Below, piece by piece: positions 1 to 6,453 of a stretch of 12,762 nt of DNA. The notes under the pieces are model-generated. The model was not told the DNA's origin, made no database searches, and saw only the letters and a program-made list of their open reading frames with translations. Both the position numbers and the translations under genes were made by a program. The stretch lies in the NCBI GenBank assembly GCA_964637655.1, contig CAZWUZ010000049.1, positions 3,437 through 16,198 of the forward strand, written 5' to 3'. Source of the stretch: CAZWUZ01 sp964637655 [NCBI: uncultured bacterium]. Lineage in GTDB: Bacteria > DAOPZR01. How positions within the stretch are numbered: position 1 is the stretch's first letter; every line of letters starts with the position of its first letter.

Positions 1-28
1 GCCCATGGCATCGTATGGGGATCAAAAA

Positions 29-57
29 TTGGCAGGGGAAAATATTCGTGCTATAAT
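29..57 (+). promoter_or_regulatory. Near-consensus sigma-70-type promoter of the glycosyltransferase/radical SAM operon
   Basis: A -35 TTGGCA (29-34, one mismatch to TTGACA), a 17-base spacer and a perfect -10 TATAAT (52-57) are directly visible. The -10 is also preceded by TGC (49-51), so it is an extended -10. Transcription would be expected to begin about 7-8 bases past the -10, at roughly 64-65, which coincides with the ATG at 65. This promoter marks the start of the operon and argues that the in-frame ATG at 5 is not the start codon. Confidence 0.8.
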
Positions 58-64
58 CCGACCC

Positions 65-1189
65 ATGTCAGGGCAAAGGGATACGTTGCTGCTGCTGCTC
101 AACAGCACCCTGTGGGGTGGCGGGGAAAACTATGCCCTGCGGATGGTGCAATTTGCACAACGTGTGGGGTGGCACGTGCGCGTTGTTGTTCCGGATGGCC
201 CGCTGCCGGAGCGCTTTGCCGCAGCCGGTTGCGCGTTGGAAACTGTGAACTGGGGATGGCAGTACGCCAAGACGCGCGGACTTGGGGCATTGACCGAATT
301 CCGCACCGGGCAGATGCGGCGCGATACCTCCCGCCTGCTGGCGGGCAATGAAGCGCGCACGGTGGTCTTCATGCAGTACGTGCGCGAACGCCTCGCACTG
401 ACGGAATTCCTGCGCACGCGTGACGTGCCGGTGCTCTGGACGGAGCATGGCGTACTGCCGCGCTGGCTGACCGGCAATCCCGTCATCCCGTCACGTTATG
501 CTGCTGCCGCGCATCATGCTTCGCGCATCATCGCCATTTCCCGCGCGACGCAGGCGAGCATGGTGCGACTTGGTGTGCCCACCGGCCGTATTGACGTCAT
601 CTATAACGGTGTGACTGTGCCGGAGACGCTGCCGGCGCAGCGCGCGGACTATCCCGGCATGGAACCCGACACAGGACGCGTGCGCATTGGCATGGTCTCG
701 TCGCTGTCGCGGGAGAAGGGGGTGCCCGACCTGCTGGCCGCGGCCGCGCGGCCGGAACTGGCGGCCGCTGCGGTCTACCTCGCCGGGCGCGGCATGGGCA
801 TCGGCACAGGGTGGCGGCAGGGGAACGCGCGCGGGCTCGGGTTTATCTGCGCAGTTGACCATCTCTACGACACGCTCGACATCGCGGTCAGCCCTTCGCG
901 CGGGCGCGGCGAAGGCATCCCGCTGCGCGTGCAGGAGGCGATGGCGCACGGGCTCCCCGTGGTTGCCACCGACGTCGGCGGTATCCGCGAGATCATGACT
1001 GACGGCGAGGACGGCCTTATCGTGCCGCCGCGTAATCCCGCGGCGCTGGCTCGCGCGCTGGCGCGGCTGGTTACCGATGAGGCGCTGCGCCGCCGACTCG
1101 GCGCTGCCGCCCGTACGCGCGCCCGGCGCGATTTCACACTCGCGCGCATGGAGCGGGAGACCATGGCGATACTGGAGTCGCTGCGGTGA
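65..1189 (+). CDS. Glycosyltransferase family 4 (GT-B fold), first gene of operon
   Basis: Predicted to transfer a sugar from an activated donor to a lipid- or glycan-linked acceptor at the cytoplasmic face. The 374-residue protein has an N-terminal Gly-rich acceptor-side loop (WGGGENYALRM, residues 17-27). The C-terminal donor domain starts near IGMVSSLSREKGVPDLL (208-224) and carries the retaining-GT4 E-x7-E motif (Glu283 and Glu291, in GRGEGIPLRVQEAM), followed by HGLPVVATDVGGIREI. There is no signal peptide and no obvious membrane segment. I chose ATG 65 because a strong promoter overlaps the upstream stretch, so an earlier in-frame ATG at 5 would lie outside the transcript. No Shine-Dalgarno is visible, so translation is probably leaderless. 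The stop overlaps the next gene by four bases (GTGA). Donor and acceptor cannot be read from sequence. Confidence 0.9.
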   Translation: MSGQRDTLLLLLNSTLWGGGENYALRMVQFAQRVGWHVRVVVPDGPLPERFAAAGCALETVNWGWQYAKTRGLGALTEFRTGQMRRDTSRLLAGNEARTVVFMQYVRERLALTEFLRTRDVPVLWTEHGVLPRWLTGNPVIPSRYAAAAHHASRIIAISRATQASMVRLGVPTGRIDVIYNGVTVPETLPAQRADYPGMEPDTGRVRIGMVSSLSREKGVPDLLAAAARPELAAAAVYLAGRGMGIGTGWRQGNARGLGFICAVDHLYDTLDIAVSPSRGRGEGIPLRVQEAMAHGLPVVATDVGGIREIMTDGEDGLIVPPRNPAALARALARLVTDEALRRRLGAAARTRARRDFTLARMERETMAILESLR

Positions 1190-2541
1190 AAATCGGACTG
1201 CTCAAGCCCGAGGCGGATGTCCGCTTTCTGCCCTATCCGCTCCTGTACCTCGCCGCGGCGCTGCGGCGCGCCGGGCATGAGGCGAACATCGCCTATAGCG
1301 GTGACAATGCCCGTGACCTCGCCGCGCTGCAGGCGTGGGGGGCGGAGGCCATCGGCATCTCCGTGCTGACGGGCCCCAACCTCATTCCGGCGCTGGCTGC
1401 CGTCACGGCCTGCCGTGTGGCGGGCATCCCGACGGTGCTTGGCGGAGTGCATGCCTCGCTGATGCCTGAGGTGGCGCTGACCTCGGGGACCGACTTCATC
1501 GTCGCGGGCGAAGGGGAACGCACCATTGTCGCGCTGGCTGACAACGGGTTTACGTTGCCGGCGGAGGGCATTCCCGGCGTCTGGTGCCTGCAGGGAGAGG
1601 CGGTGCGGCAGCGCGACCCGGGCCCGCCGGTCAACCTCGACGACTACGCGCTTCCCTGGAACCTTGTCGATCCGGCACGATTCCTCTACCGCGGGGCGGA
1701 GGGGAAGCGCACGCTGCCGGTCATCACCTCGCGCGGCTGCCCGTACGCCTGCAGTTTCTGCTATTCGCCCGCCTTCCATCTGCGCCGCTGGCGTGCGCAC
1801 TCGCTCGACTATGTGCGGGCTGAGCGGGAACAGATTCTCACGCGGGTACAGCCCGAGGCCATCCAGTTCTTTGATGACCATTTCTTCGTCGATGCGGCGC
1901 GCGCGGAGGCGGTCGTCGCGCTCTGGGATCTGCCGTGGCAGGCGGAGGTGCGCGCGGACAAACTCACGCCTGAATTCGCGCGCTGGGCGCGGCAGGCGCG
2001 CTGCCAGCGGCTTTTCCTCGGTATCGAGTCGGGAAGCGACCGTGTGCGCGAAATGCTGCGCAAGGAACTGACGGCGGAACAGATCCGCGCGGCGGTGGCG
2101 GCGGCAGCCGACGCGAAGCTGCCGCTTGACCTGAGTTTCATCATCGGCTTCCCGGGCGAGACGGAAGCGGAACGCGGGGAAACGCTCGCGTTCATCGACG
2201 AACTGCAGCGGCTGCATCCGCAGGCCAATGCCACGGTCAAGGTCTATACCCCCTACCCGAAGACCGCGCTCTGGGCGGACGCGCTGCATCGCGGGTTCGT
2301 GCCGCCTGACGACAACGCCGGCTGGGCGCGCTTTTCGCGTGCGTGGGTGGAACTGCCGTGGCTCGACGCATCGCGCGCGGCGGAAATCTCGCTCGTCAGC
2401 CGCCACGCCTGCTGCACCGAACCCGACCTGTTGCCGCGCGGCCACGCGCTGCTCGGCGCACTGGCAAAGTGGCGCTGGCGCACGCGTACGTTCGGTTTCC
2501 CCGCGGAAGCGCACTTGTACCGGCTGGTGAAGGGCCTGTGA
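1186..2541 (+). CDS. B12-binding-domain radical SAM protein
   Basis: A 451-residue enzyme of the cobalamin-binding radical SAM class. Residues 1 to about 140 form the Rossmann-like B12-binding domain (AIGISVLTGPN, VLGGVHASLMPEVAL, FIVAGEGERT). The radical SAM barrel follows, with the [4Fe-4S] motif CxxxCxxC at Cys185, Cys189 and Cys192 (SRGCPYACSFCY). Later family motifs are FFDDHFF, LFLGIESGSDRV and FIIGFPGETEAE. Members of this class catalyse methyl transfer to unactivated carbon or phosphorus, or other radical rearrangements; the substrate here is unknown. The GTG start at 1186 gives a four-base overlap with the upstream glycosyltransferase and starts exactly at the B12 domain (MKIGLLKP). 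The stop overlaps the GT2 gene by four bases, so the three are probably co-translated. Position between two glycosyltransferases suggests action on a sugar, a lipid carrier or a polyprenyl/hopanoid-type lipid (inference). Confidence 0.93.
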   Translation: MKIGLLKPEADVRFLPYPLLYLAAALRRAGHEANIAYSGDNARDLAALQAWGAEAIGISVLTGPNLIPALAAVTACRVAGIPTVLGGVHASLMPEVALTSGTDFIVAGEGERTIVALADNGFTLPAEGIPGVWCLQGEAVRQRDPGPPVNLDDYALPWNLVDPARFLYRGAEGKRTLPVITSRGCPYACSFCYSPAFHLRRWRAHSLDYVRAEREQILTRVQPEAIQFFDDHFFVDAARAEAVVALWDLPWQAEVRADKLTPEFARWARQARCQRLFLGIESGSDRVREMLRKELTAEQIRAAVAAAADAKLPLDLSFIIGFPGETEAERGETLAFIDELQRLHPQANATVKVYTPYPKTALWADALHRGFVPPDDNAGWARFSRAWVELPWLDASRAAEISLVSRHACCTEPDLLPRGHALLGALAKWRWRTRTFGFPAEAHLYRLVKGL

Positions 2542-3374
2542 ACGTCAGCGTCATCGTCCCGTCGTTGCGCGGGGCGGCGCGCGTGGCGCAGCAGGCGGCG
2601 CGGCAGCAGGGCGGCCCGTGGCGCATCGAGGTGGTCGAGGGCGTGCGTCCCAACGGCAAGGCGCGCAACGTGGGAATACGCCGCGCGCCGGCGGATGCGT
2701 ATATCTTTCTCGATGATGATGTCACGCTCGAACGTGATGACATCTTTGCGACGCTGCTGGCCGGGCTGGAACGTGCCGTCATCAGCGGCTGCGTGCGCGC
2801 GCTGCCCTCCGACGCGACGCCGTTCCAGCAGCGGGTCGGCGGGGAAGTGCCGCTGCAGGCACTGACTCCGCCAACGGAGTGGCAGGTGCTGACGCTCCCC
2901 GCGACGGGGCGCGCCTGGCTCCCGATCTCCACCACCTGCTGCGCAGTACAGCAGGAGGTATTTGACCGTGTCGGGATGTTCGATGAAACCCTCTGGCGCG
3001 GGGTCGATACCGAGTTCTTCTACCGTGCGGCGCAGGCGGGCTTTTGCTTCGCGGTGGCGCCCGGCATCAGCGTCGGACACTATCCGCCCGCTGACCTGCG
3101 CGCGCTGTGCAAACGCATGTACTGGACGGGCTGGGGTCATGCGGAGGAAGCGATGTGCCATCCCGCGCGCGGCATCGGCTACCAATTGACCAACCCGCTG
3201 CTGGCGCTCGGCTACCTGCTGCTGCGTGCCTGCCTGCTGCCGCTGCATGCCCTTACCACCTACTCACATTACGCACCATCATGGCAACCCGCCTGGCGCC
3301 CGCTCAAGGCGCTGGCGAGTTTTGCCGTCGCCTGCGGCTATACCCGCCGCTGGCTGCAGAAAGGAACTACCTGA
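2538..3374 (+). CDS. Glycosyltransferase family 2 (GT-A fold)
   Basis: A 278-residue inverting-type glycosyltransferase. It begins with the nucleotide-sugar-binding strand VNVSVIVPSLRG. A conserved N-G-K-A-R-N loop (39-44) follows, then the metal-binding acidic motif FLDDDV (Asp59-Asp61) and a GVDTEFFYRA segment (Asp157/Glu159) at the usual catalytic-base position. The C-terminal part (about 219-240) is hydrophobic and may sit on the membrane. The reading frame is open further upstream, from 2343, but those 65 residues overlap the radical SAM gene and look like a shadow. The GTG at 2538, in a four-base GTGA overlap, starts right at the first beta-strand and is preferred. It ends one base into the antiporter-like gene. 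Donor and acceptor are not predictable; partnership with the GT4 and radical SAM enzyme on one glycan is inferred from the operon. Confidence 0.88.
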   Translation: MNVSVIVPSLRGAARVAQQAARQQGGPWRIEVVEGVRPNGKARNVGIRRAPADAYIFLDDDVTLERDDIFATLLAGLERAVISGCVRALPSDATPFQQRVGGEVPLQALTPPTEWQVLTLPATGRAWLPISTTCCAVQQEVFDRVGMFDETLWRGVDTEFFYRAAQAGFCFAVAPGISVGHYPPADLRALCKRMYWTGWGHAEEAMCHPARGIGYQLTNPLLALGYLLLRACLLPLHALTTYSHYAPSWQPAWRPLKALASFAVACGYTRRWLQKGTT

Positions 3375-4567
3375 TGCTGCAGGGCATAGCGGAAATACTG
3401 ATTCTCGGGCTGCTGGCGGATTGGATCTGCCGGCAGGCGAAACTCCCCGGCGTGCTTGGTATGCTCGCCATCGGCATGCTGCTCGGGCCGGCCGGGCTCG
3501 GCACACTGCCGGCTGATTTTCTTACCGCCAGCACCGACCTGCGGCAGTTCGCACTGATCCTTATCCTGCTGCGTGCGGGTTTTGCCATTCCTTACGCGAC
3601 CCTGCGGCAGATTGGCGGGCAGGCGACAGTGCAGGCGGTCATTCCCGCCGCGCTCGAGGTGGCGCTGGTGGTGCTGCTCGCGCCCGCGCTGCTGGGGCTG
3701 ACCGCGGGTGAAGCGCTGCTGCTCGGACTGGTGCTCACCGCGGCCTCCCCGGCAGTGGTGGTTCCGTTCATGATTCACCTGCAGCAGCAGCATCGCGGTG
3801 AGCAGCATCATGTGCCGACGCTGGTGCTCGCGGCGACCGCGCTGGGCAATGTGCTTGCCGTGGTTGCTTTCGGTATCGCGGCGCATCTGTATCTGCGGCC
3901 CGAGATGCTGGCGCGCGAACTGGGTTTGCTTCCCGTCGGGTTGCTTGGCGGTATTGCGGTGGGTATCGCAACGGGCATCCTGTTGCGGCAGATCTTCATC
4001 GTCTATAATCCGCGCGCGACCAAGCGGGTGCTTATTGTCATCGCGCTGGCGGCGCTTTTCGTACGGATAGAGTCGGCGCTGGCGGAGTATGTGCCGTTTG
4101 CCGCGTTGCTTGCGGCCATGACACTTGGATTGACCATCCTTGCGCGTGACGAGGGCATGGCGCATGAACTGGCGCAGAAACTGGGAAAAATCTGGATCTT
4201 TGCCGAGATTGCGGTCTTCGCCATTGTCGGGGCACAGGTCGACCCGCGCGTGGCGCTGGCCGCGGGTGGTGCGGGCGCGCTGCTTATCGGCGGCATGGTG
4301 CTGCTGCGCGTCATTGCCGCGCGCCTCTGCCTCGCGGGCGGGAAACTGACACGCGGGGAGAAGTGGTTTGTCGCTTCGGCGGGGCTGCCCAAGGCGACCG
4401 TGCAGGCCGCGCTCGGGGCGGCGCCGCTGCTGCTGCTGGCAGGGACGCCGCGCGAGGCGGCCGGGCAGATTATTCTCGCGGTGTCGGTGCTCAGCATCGT
4501 GCTCACCGCCGCCCCCGGCGCCTGGCTCCTCGAAAAAATGGGGACACACACTTTCCGGAAACGCTGA
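3374..4567 (+). CDS. Cation/proton antiporter-like membrane protein (CPA superfamily) lacking the usual Asp-Asp pair
   Basis: A 397-residue polytopic protein with about 11-13 hydrophobic segments, placed in the inner membrane. Family landmarks are SPAVVVPFMI (125-134), EIAVFAIVGAQVD (278-290) and GLPKATVQAALG (337-348, with the conserved Lys340). In relatives as I recall them, the half-broken helix after the SPAVVVP segment reads A-S-x-D-D-V. Here the matching stretch is ATALGNVLAVVAF, with Gly158-Asn159 where the ion-binding Asp-Asp is expected. It may therefore be electroneutral with altered selectivity, or not an ion exchanger. ATG 3374 overlaps the GT2 stop (TGATG) and has AAGGA about 8 bases upstream. 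An earlier in-frame ATG is ignored because it would overlap GT2 deeply. The last eight codons (GTHTFRKR) come from a repeated palindromic element inserted at the 3' end. Confidence 0.87.
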   Translation: MLQGIAEILILGLLADWICRQAKLPGVLGMLAIGMLLGPAGLGTLPADFLTASTDLRQFALILILLRAGFAIPYATLRQIGGQATVQAVIPAALEVALVVLLAPALLGLTAGEALLLGLVLTAASPAVVVPFMIHLQQQHRGEQHHVPTLVLAATALGNVLAVVAFGIAAHLYLRPEMLARELGLLPVGLLGGIAVGIATGILLRQIFIVYNPRATKRVLIVIALAALFVRIESALAEYVPFAALLAAMTLGLTILARDEGMAHELAQKLGKIWIFAEIAVFAIVGAQVDPRVALAAGGAGALLIGGMVLLRVIAARLCLAGGKLTRGEKWFVASAGLPKATVQAALGAAPLLLLAGTPREAAGQIILAVSVLSIVLTAAPGAWLLEKMGTHTFRKR

Positions 4568-4656
4568 AATCAGCACTGCAAAAAGGGGACACACACTTTC
4601 CGGTACAGACCGTGCATGAAAGTGTGTGTCCCCTTTCGGTTGTCTGTCCCCTTTTT
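4540..4656. repeat. GGGGACACAC palindromic repeat element, REP/MITE-like
   Basis: Two identical 19-base direct copies of GGGGACACACACTTTCCGG lie at 4540-4558 and 4585-4603. An inverted copy is at 4618-4636, and a degenerate inverted copy (TGTCTGTCCCCTTTTT) is at 4641-4656. Each direct copy is preceded by an A-rich run. The first copy is inside the end of the antiporter-like gene and provides its final codons and stop. Short GGGGACA-cored palindromes of this sort recur in many bacterial genomes, and I recall them near Y1-type (REP-associated) transposases; no transposase is present here. Recognition as a mobile non-autonomous element is inference; the repeat geometry is seen directly. Confidence 0.75.
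4582..4636. other. Perfect 19-bp inverted repeat forming a long hairpin between the operon and metV
   Basis: Arm 4582-4600 (AAAGGGGACACACACTTTC) is the exact reverse complement of 4618-4636. The 17-base interior contains CGGT-ACAG-ACCG (4601-4612), which extends the stem by four pairs after a five-base bulge. In RNA this would be a very stable structure just past the antiporter-like stop codon, and could terminate or stabilise the operon transcript. No long T-run follows the 3' arm on the + strand, so a classical intrinsic terminator is not claimed. Confidence 0.7.
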
Positions 4657-4658
4657 GG

Positions 4659-4688
4659 TTGCAAAAGGGAGCGGCAATCTGATAGGAT
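4659..4688 (+). promoter_or_regulatory. Probable promoter of metV-metF
   Basis: TTGCAA (4659-4664), an 18-base spacer and TAGGAT (4683-4688) preceded by TGA (4680-4682) make a moderate extended -10 promoter. The -10 ends 9 bases before the metV ATG, so the predicted 5' leader is only a few bases. An alternative reading is that the AGGA inside the -10 (4684-4687) acts as a Shine-Dalgarno 10 bases from the ATG on a transcript coming from upstream. The sequence does not decide between these. Confidence 0.45.
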
Positions 4689-4697
4689 GACGGCATT

Positions 4698-5324
4698 ATG
4701 ATCATCACACACCGGAAACCGGAAGAGGAGGTCGCGCGCACGCTGGACGGGGTGCGTTCGCTCTTTATCGTCGGCTGCGGCCTGTGCGCCACCTCATGCC
4801 AGACAGGGGGGGCGAAAGAGGTTGCGGCGTGGACGGAAAAACTGCGCGCGCAGGGAATCACCGTCACCGGCAGCGTGGTCTGCGATTCCCCCTGTGACGA
4901 GCGTCTGGTCAAGCGCGATTTTGCCGCGCATAAGGAAACCATCGCCGCGGCGGAGGCACTGCTGATTCTCGCCTGCGGGGTCGGGGTGCAGGTAAGCGCC
5001 GACGTGGCCGGCAAGCGCGCCATCCCGGTGCTGAACACCACGGCACTGGCGAAAATCCAGCGCATCGGGGTCAACCAGGAGTACTGCCGTCAGTGCGGCA
5101 ACTGCGTGCTGGCGGACACCGCGGGCATCTGCCCGGTGACACGCTGCGCCAAGGGGCTGCGCAACGGCCCGTGCGGCGGCGCGCATGACGGGCACTGCGA
5201 GGTGGAGCCGGACCGCGACTGCGCCTGGCAGCTCATTCTCAAGCGATTGTCGCCGGCGGAGAAGGAGCGGCTGCTCGGGCTGCGGCGGCCGCGCGACCAC
5301 CGCGCGCAGGGGCGCAAACCGTGA
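4698..5324 (+). CDS. metV: Methylenetetrahydrofolate reductase Fe-S/zinc subunit MetV (MTHFR C-terminal family)
   Basis: A 208-residue protein with fourteen cysteines, matching the MTHFR_C family that partners MetF in acetogens and related anaerobes. Cysteines are at 27, 30, 34 (GCGLCATSC), 62, 66, 93, 130, 133, 136 (EYCRQCGNC), 145, 150, 159, 167 and 175. The signature GLRNGPCGGAHDGHCEVE (153-170) followed by DRDCAW is typical. In characterised complexes this subunit carries [4Fe-4S] clusters and passes electrons to the flavin of MetF; no such measurement exists for this protein. It overlaps metF by four bases (GTGA), so a stable MetVF complex made in equal amounts is expected. ATG 4698 is the first start in the frame near the promoter, and the first conserved region begins soon after it. 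Confidence 0.9.
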   Translation: MIITHRKPEEEVARTLDGVRSLFIVGCGLCATSCQTGGAKEVAAWTEKLRAQGITVTGSVVCDSPCDERLVKRDFAAHKETIAAAEALLILACGVGVQVSADVAGKRAIPVLNTTALAKIQRIGVNQEYCRQCGNCVLADTAGICPVTRCAKGLRNGPCGGAHDGHCEVEPDRDCAWQLILKRLSPAEKERLLGLRRPRDHRAQGRKP

Positions 5325-6199
5325 AACTGACGGAACTGGCGAAGGCGGGCAAGCCGCTGCTGACGGCGGAGATATTCCCCCCGAAAGGCACCAACCTGAC
5401 GAAAGTGCTGGCCAAGGCGAAACTGCTGTCGCCGGCCATCGCGGCGTTCAATATCACCGATTCGCAGCGCGCGGTGATGCGTCTCTCCCCGCTGGCGATA
5501 GCGAAGGTCATGCTCGACGCGGGCTACCTGCCCATCTGCCAGTTGACCTGCCGCGACCGCAACCGGCTCGCGCTGCAGTCCGACCTGCTCGGGGCGGCGG
5601 CACTCGGTATCGAGAACGTGCTGCTGCTGTCGGGGGACCATCCCAAGCATGGCGACCATCCCGAGGCTAAACCGGTATTCGACCTCGACGCAGCGCAACT
5701 GCTCGACGTGGCCAGGCAACTGATGGCGGGGAAAGACATGCAGGGGAACGTGCTCGACGGGGCGCCTGACTTCTGCCTCGGGGCGGTGGTCAACCCGACG
5801 GCGGAACCGATGGAACATCAATTGCTGATGTTCCGCAAGAAGGCACTGCTCGGGGCGGAGTTTTTCCAGACGCAGGTGATTTACGACGTGGCGGTATACC
5901 GCGCGTTCCGCGACGCGGTGCAGGTCATGAACCTGCCGCAGTTGCCGCTGGTGCTGCCGAGCGTGCTGCTGCTCAAGTCGGCAAAAATGGCGGAGCGCAT
6001 GGCGCAGGTGCCGGGCATCCGCATCCCCGAGAGCGTGGTGGCGCGCATGCAGGGAGCCGCCGACCCGCTCAGCGAAGGCAAGCAGATCTGCGCGGAACTG
6101 ATCGATGAATTGCTCGGCCTGGCGCCCGGGGTGCATGTCATGGCCATCAACTGTGAAGAACTGATTCCTGACATCCTCGCCCGCTGCAAAAACCTCTGA
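5321..6199 (+). CDS. metF: 5,10-methylenetetrahydrofolate reductase catalytic subunit MetF
   Basis: A 292-residue flavin-dependent TIM-barrel enzyme that reduces 5,10-methylene-THF to 5-methyl-THF. That product feeds methionine synthesis or, in acetogens, the methyl branch of the Wood-Ljungdahl pathway. Visible motifs are AEIFPPKG with the acidic catalytic residue Glu17 (16-23), NITDSQRAVMR (44-54), QLTCRDRNRLALQSDLLGAA (74-93) and NVLLLSGDHPKHGDHPEAKP (99-118). The last two are characteristic of the MetF type that works with MetV. The GTG start at 5321 overlaps the metV stop and begins MKLTELAKAGKPLLTAEIF, a normal N-terminus for this family. The length is normal. No hydrogenase, HdrA, RnfC2 or other electron-input subunit lies next to it in this window, so the electron donor is unknown. 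Confidence 0.93.
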   Translation: MKLTELAKAGKPLLTAEIFPPKGTNLTKVLAKAKLLSPAIAAFNITDSQRAVMRLSPLAIAKVMLDAGYLPICQLTCRDRNRLALQSDLLGAAALGIENVLLLSGDHPKHGDHPEAKPVFDLDAAQLLDVARQLMAGKDMQGNVLDGAPDFCLGAVVNPTAEPMEHQLLMFRKKALLGAEFFQTQVIYDVAVYRAFRDAVQVMNLPQLPLVLPSVLLLKSAKMAERMAQVPGIRIPESVVARMQGAADPLSEGKQICAELIDELLGLAPGVHVMAINCEELIPDILARCKNL

Positions 6200-6220
6200 A
6201 CTGATTCTGCTGAACGTATT

Positions 6221-6412
6221 ACCGCGGAGTACACGGAACGCACGGAGAAAGTCGTAAAGGCGTTCACCGCCGAGCACACAGAGCACGCAGAGAAAAACAC
6301 AGAGAAAAATGTAGAGACAGTACACAAGGGATGGCCCTGCGGGCGGCAGTACACCACAGGCAAAACAGCATCGCTATCGGCGGATCGCAGACGCTCCGCG
6401 TGCTCTGTGGTG
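6221..6412. repeat. Degenerate 9-base-periodic ACaGAG repeats with an inverted copy; intergenic element
   Basis: Two related 30-base blocks at 6221-6250 and 6266-6295 match at 23 of 30 positions. Both run from ACCGC through nine-base steps of the type aCACaGAGc to GAGAAA; a shorter third piece follows at 6296-6310. At 6394-6412 an inverted copy occurs: its reverse complement CACAGAGCACGCGGAG matches 6277-6292 with one mismatch. Between the arms is a small GCCC-TGC-GGGC hairpin flanked by two CAGTACAC copies (6318-6325, 6347-6354). The block fills most of the 254-base gap between metF and the convergent regulator gene. Such repeats are common between genes in several phyla; no coding function is supported. 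Convergent transcripts meet here, so the structure might help end them (inference). Confidence 0.6.
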
Positions 6413-6453
6413 AAAAGATTTTCTGTTGCTGTGCCGTCCGGTGCTGCTGACGG

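Noticed and set aside
5-64. Twenty-residue N-terminal extension of the GT4 glycosyltransferase from an ATG at position 5
   Set aside because: It spans a near-perfect promoter, and the conserved glycosyltransferase sequence begins after the ATG at 65.
865-2514. Long open frame on the - strand opposite the GT4 and radical SAM genes
   Set aside because: High GC leaves antisense frames open; the product is Arg-rich without any recognisable domain, while the + strand genes have clear motifs.
3338-5074. Long - strand open frame opposite the antiporter-like gene and metV
   Set aside because: It is a composition shadow rich in His, Gln and Arg, and crosses the repeat element; the + strand proteins are unmistakable.
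5090-6325. Long - strand open frame opposite metF
   Set aside because: Its start lies in the repetitive intergenic element and the rest mirrors metF; no domain is seen.
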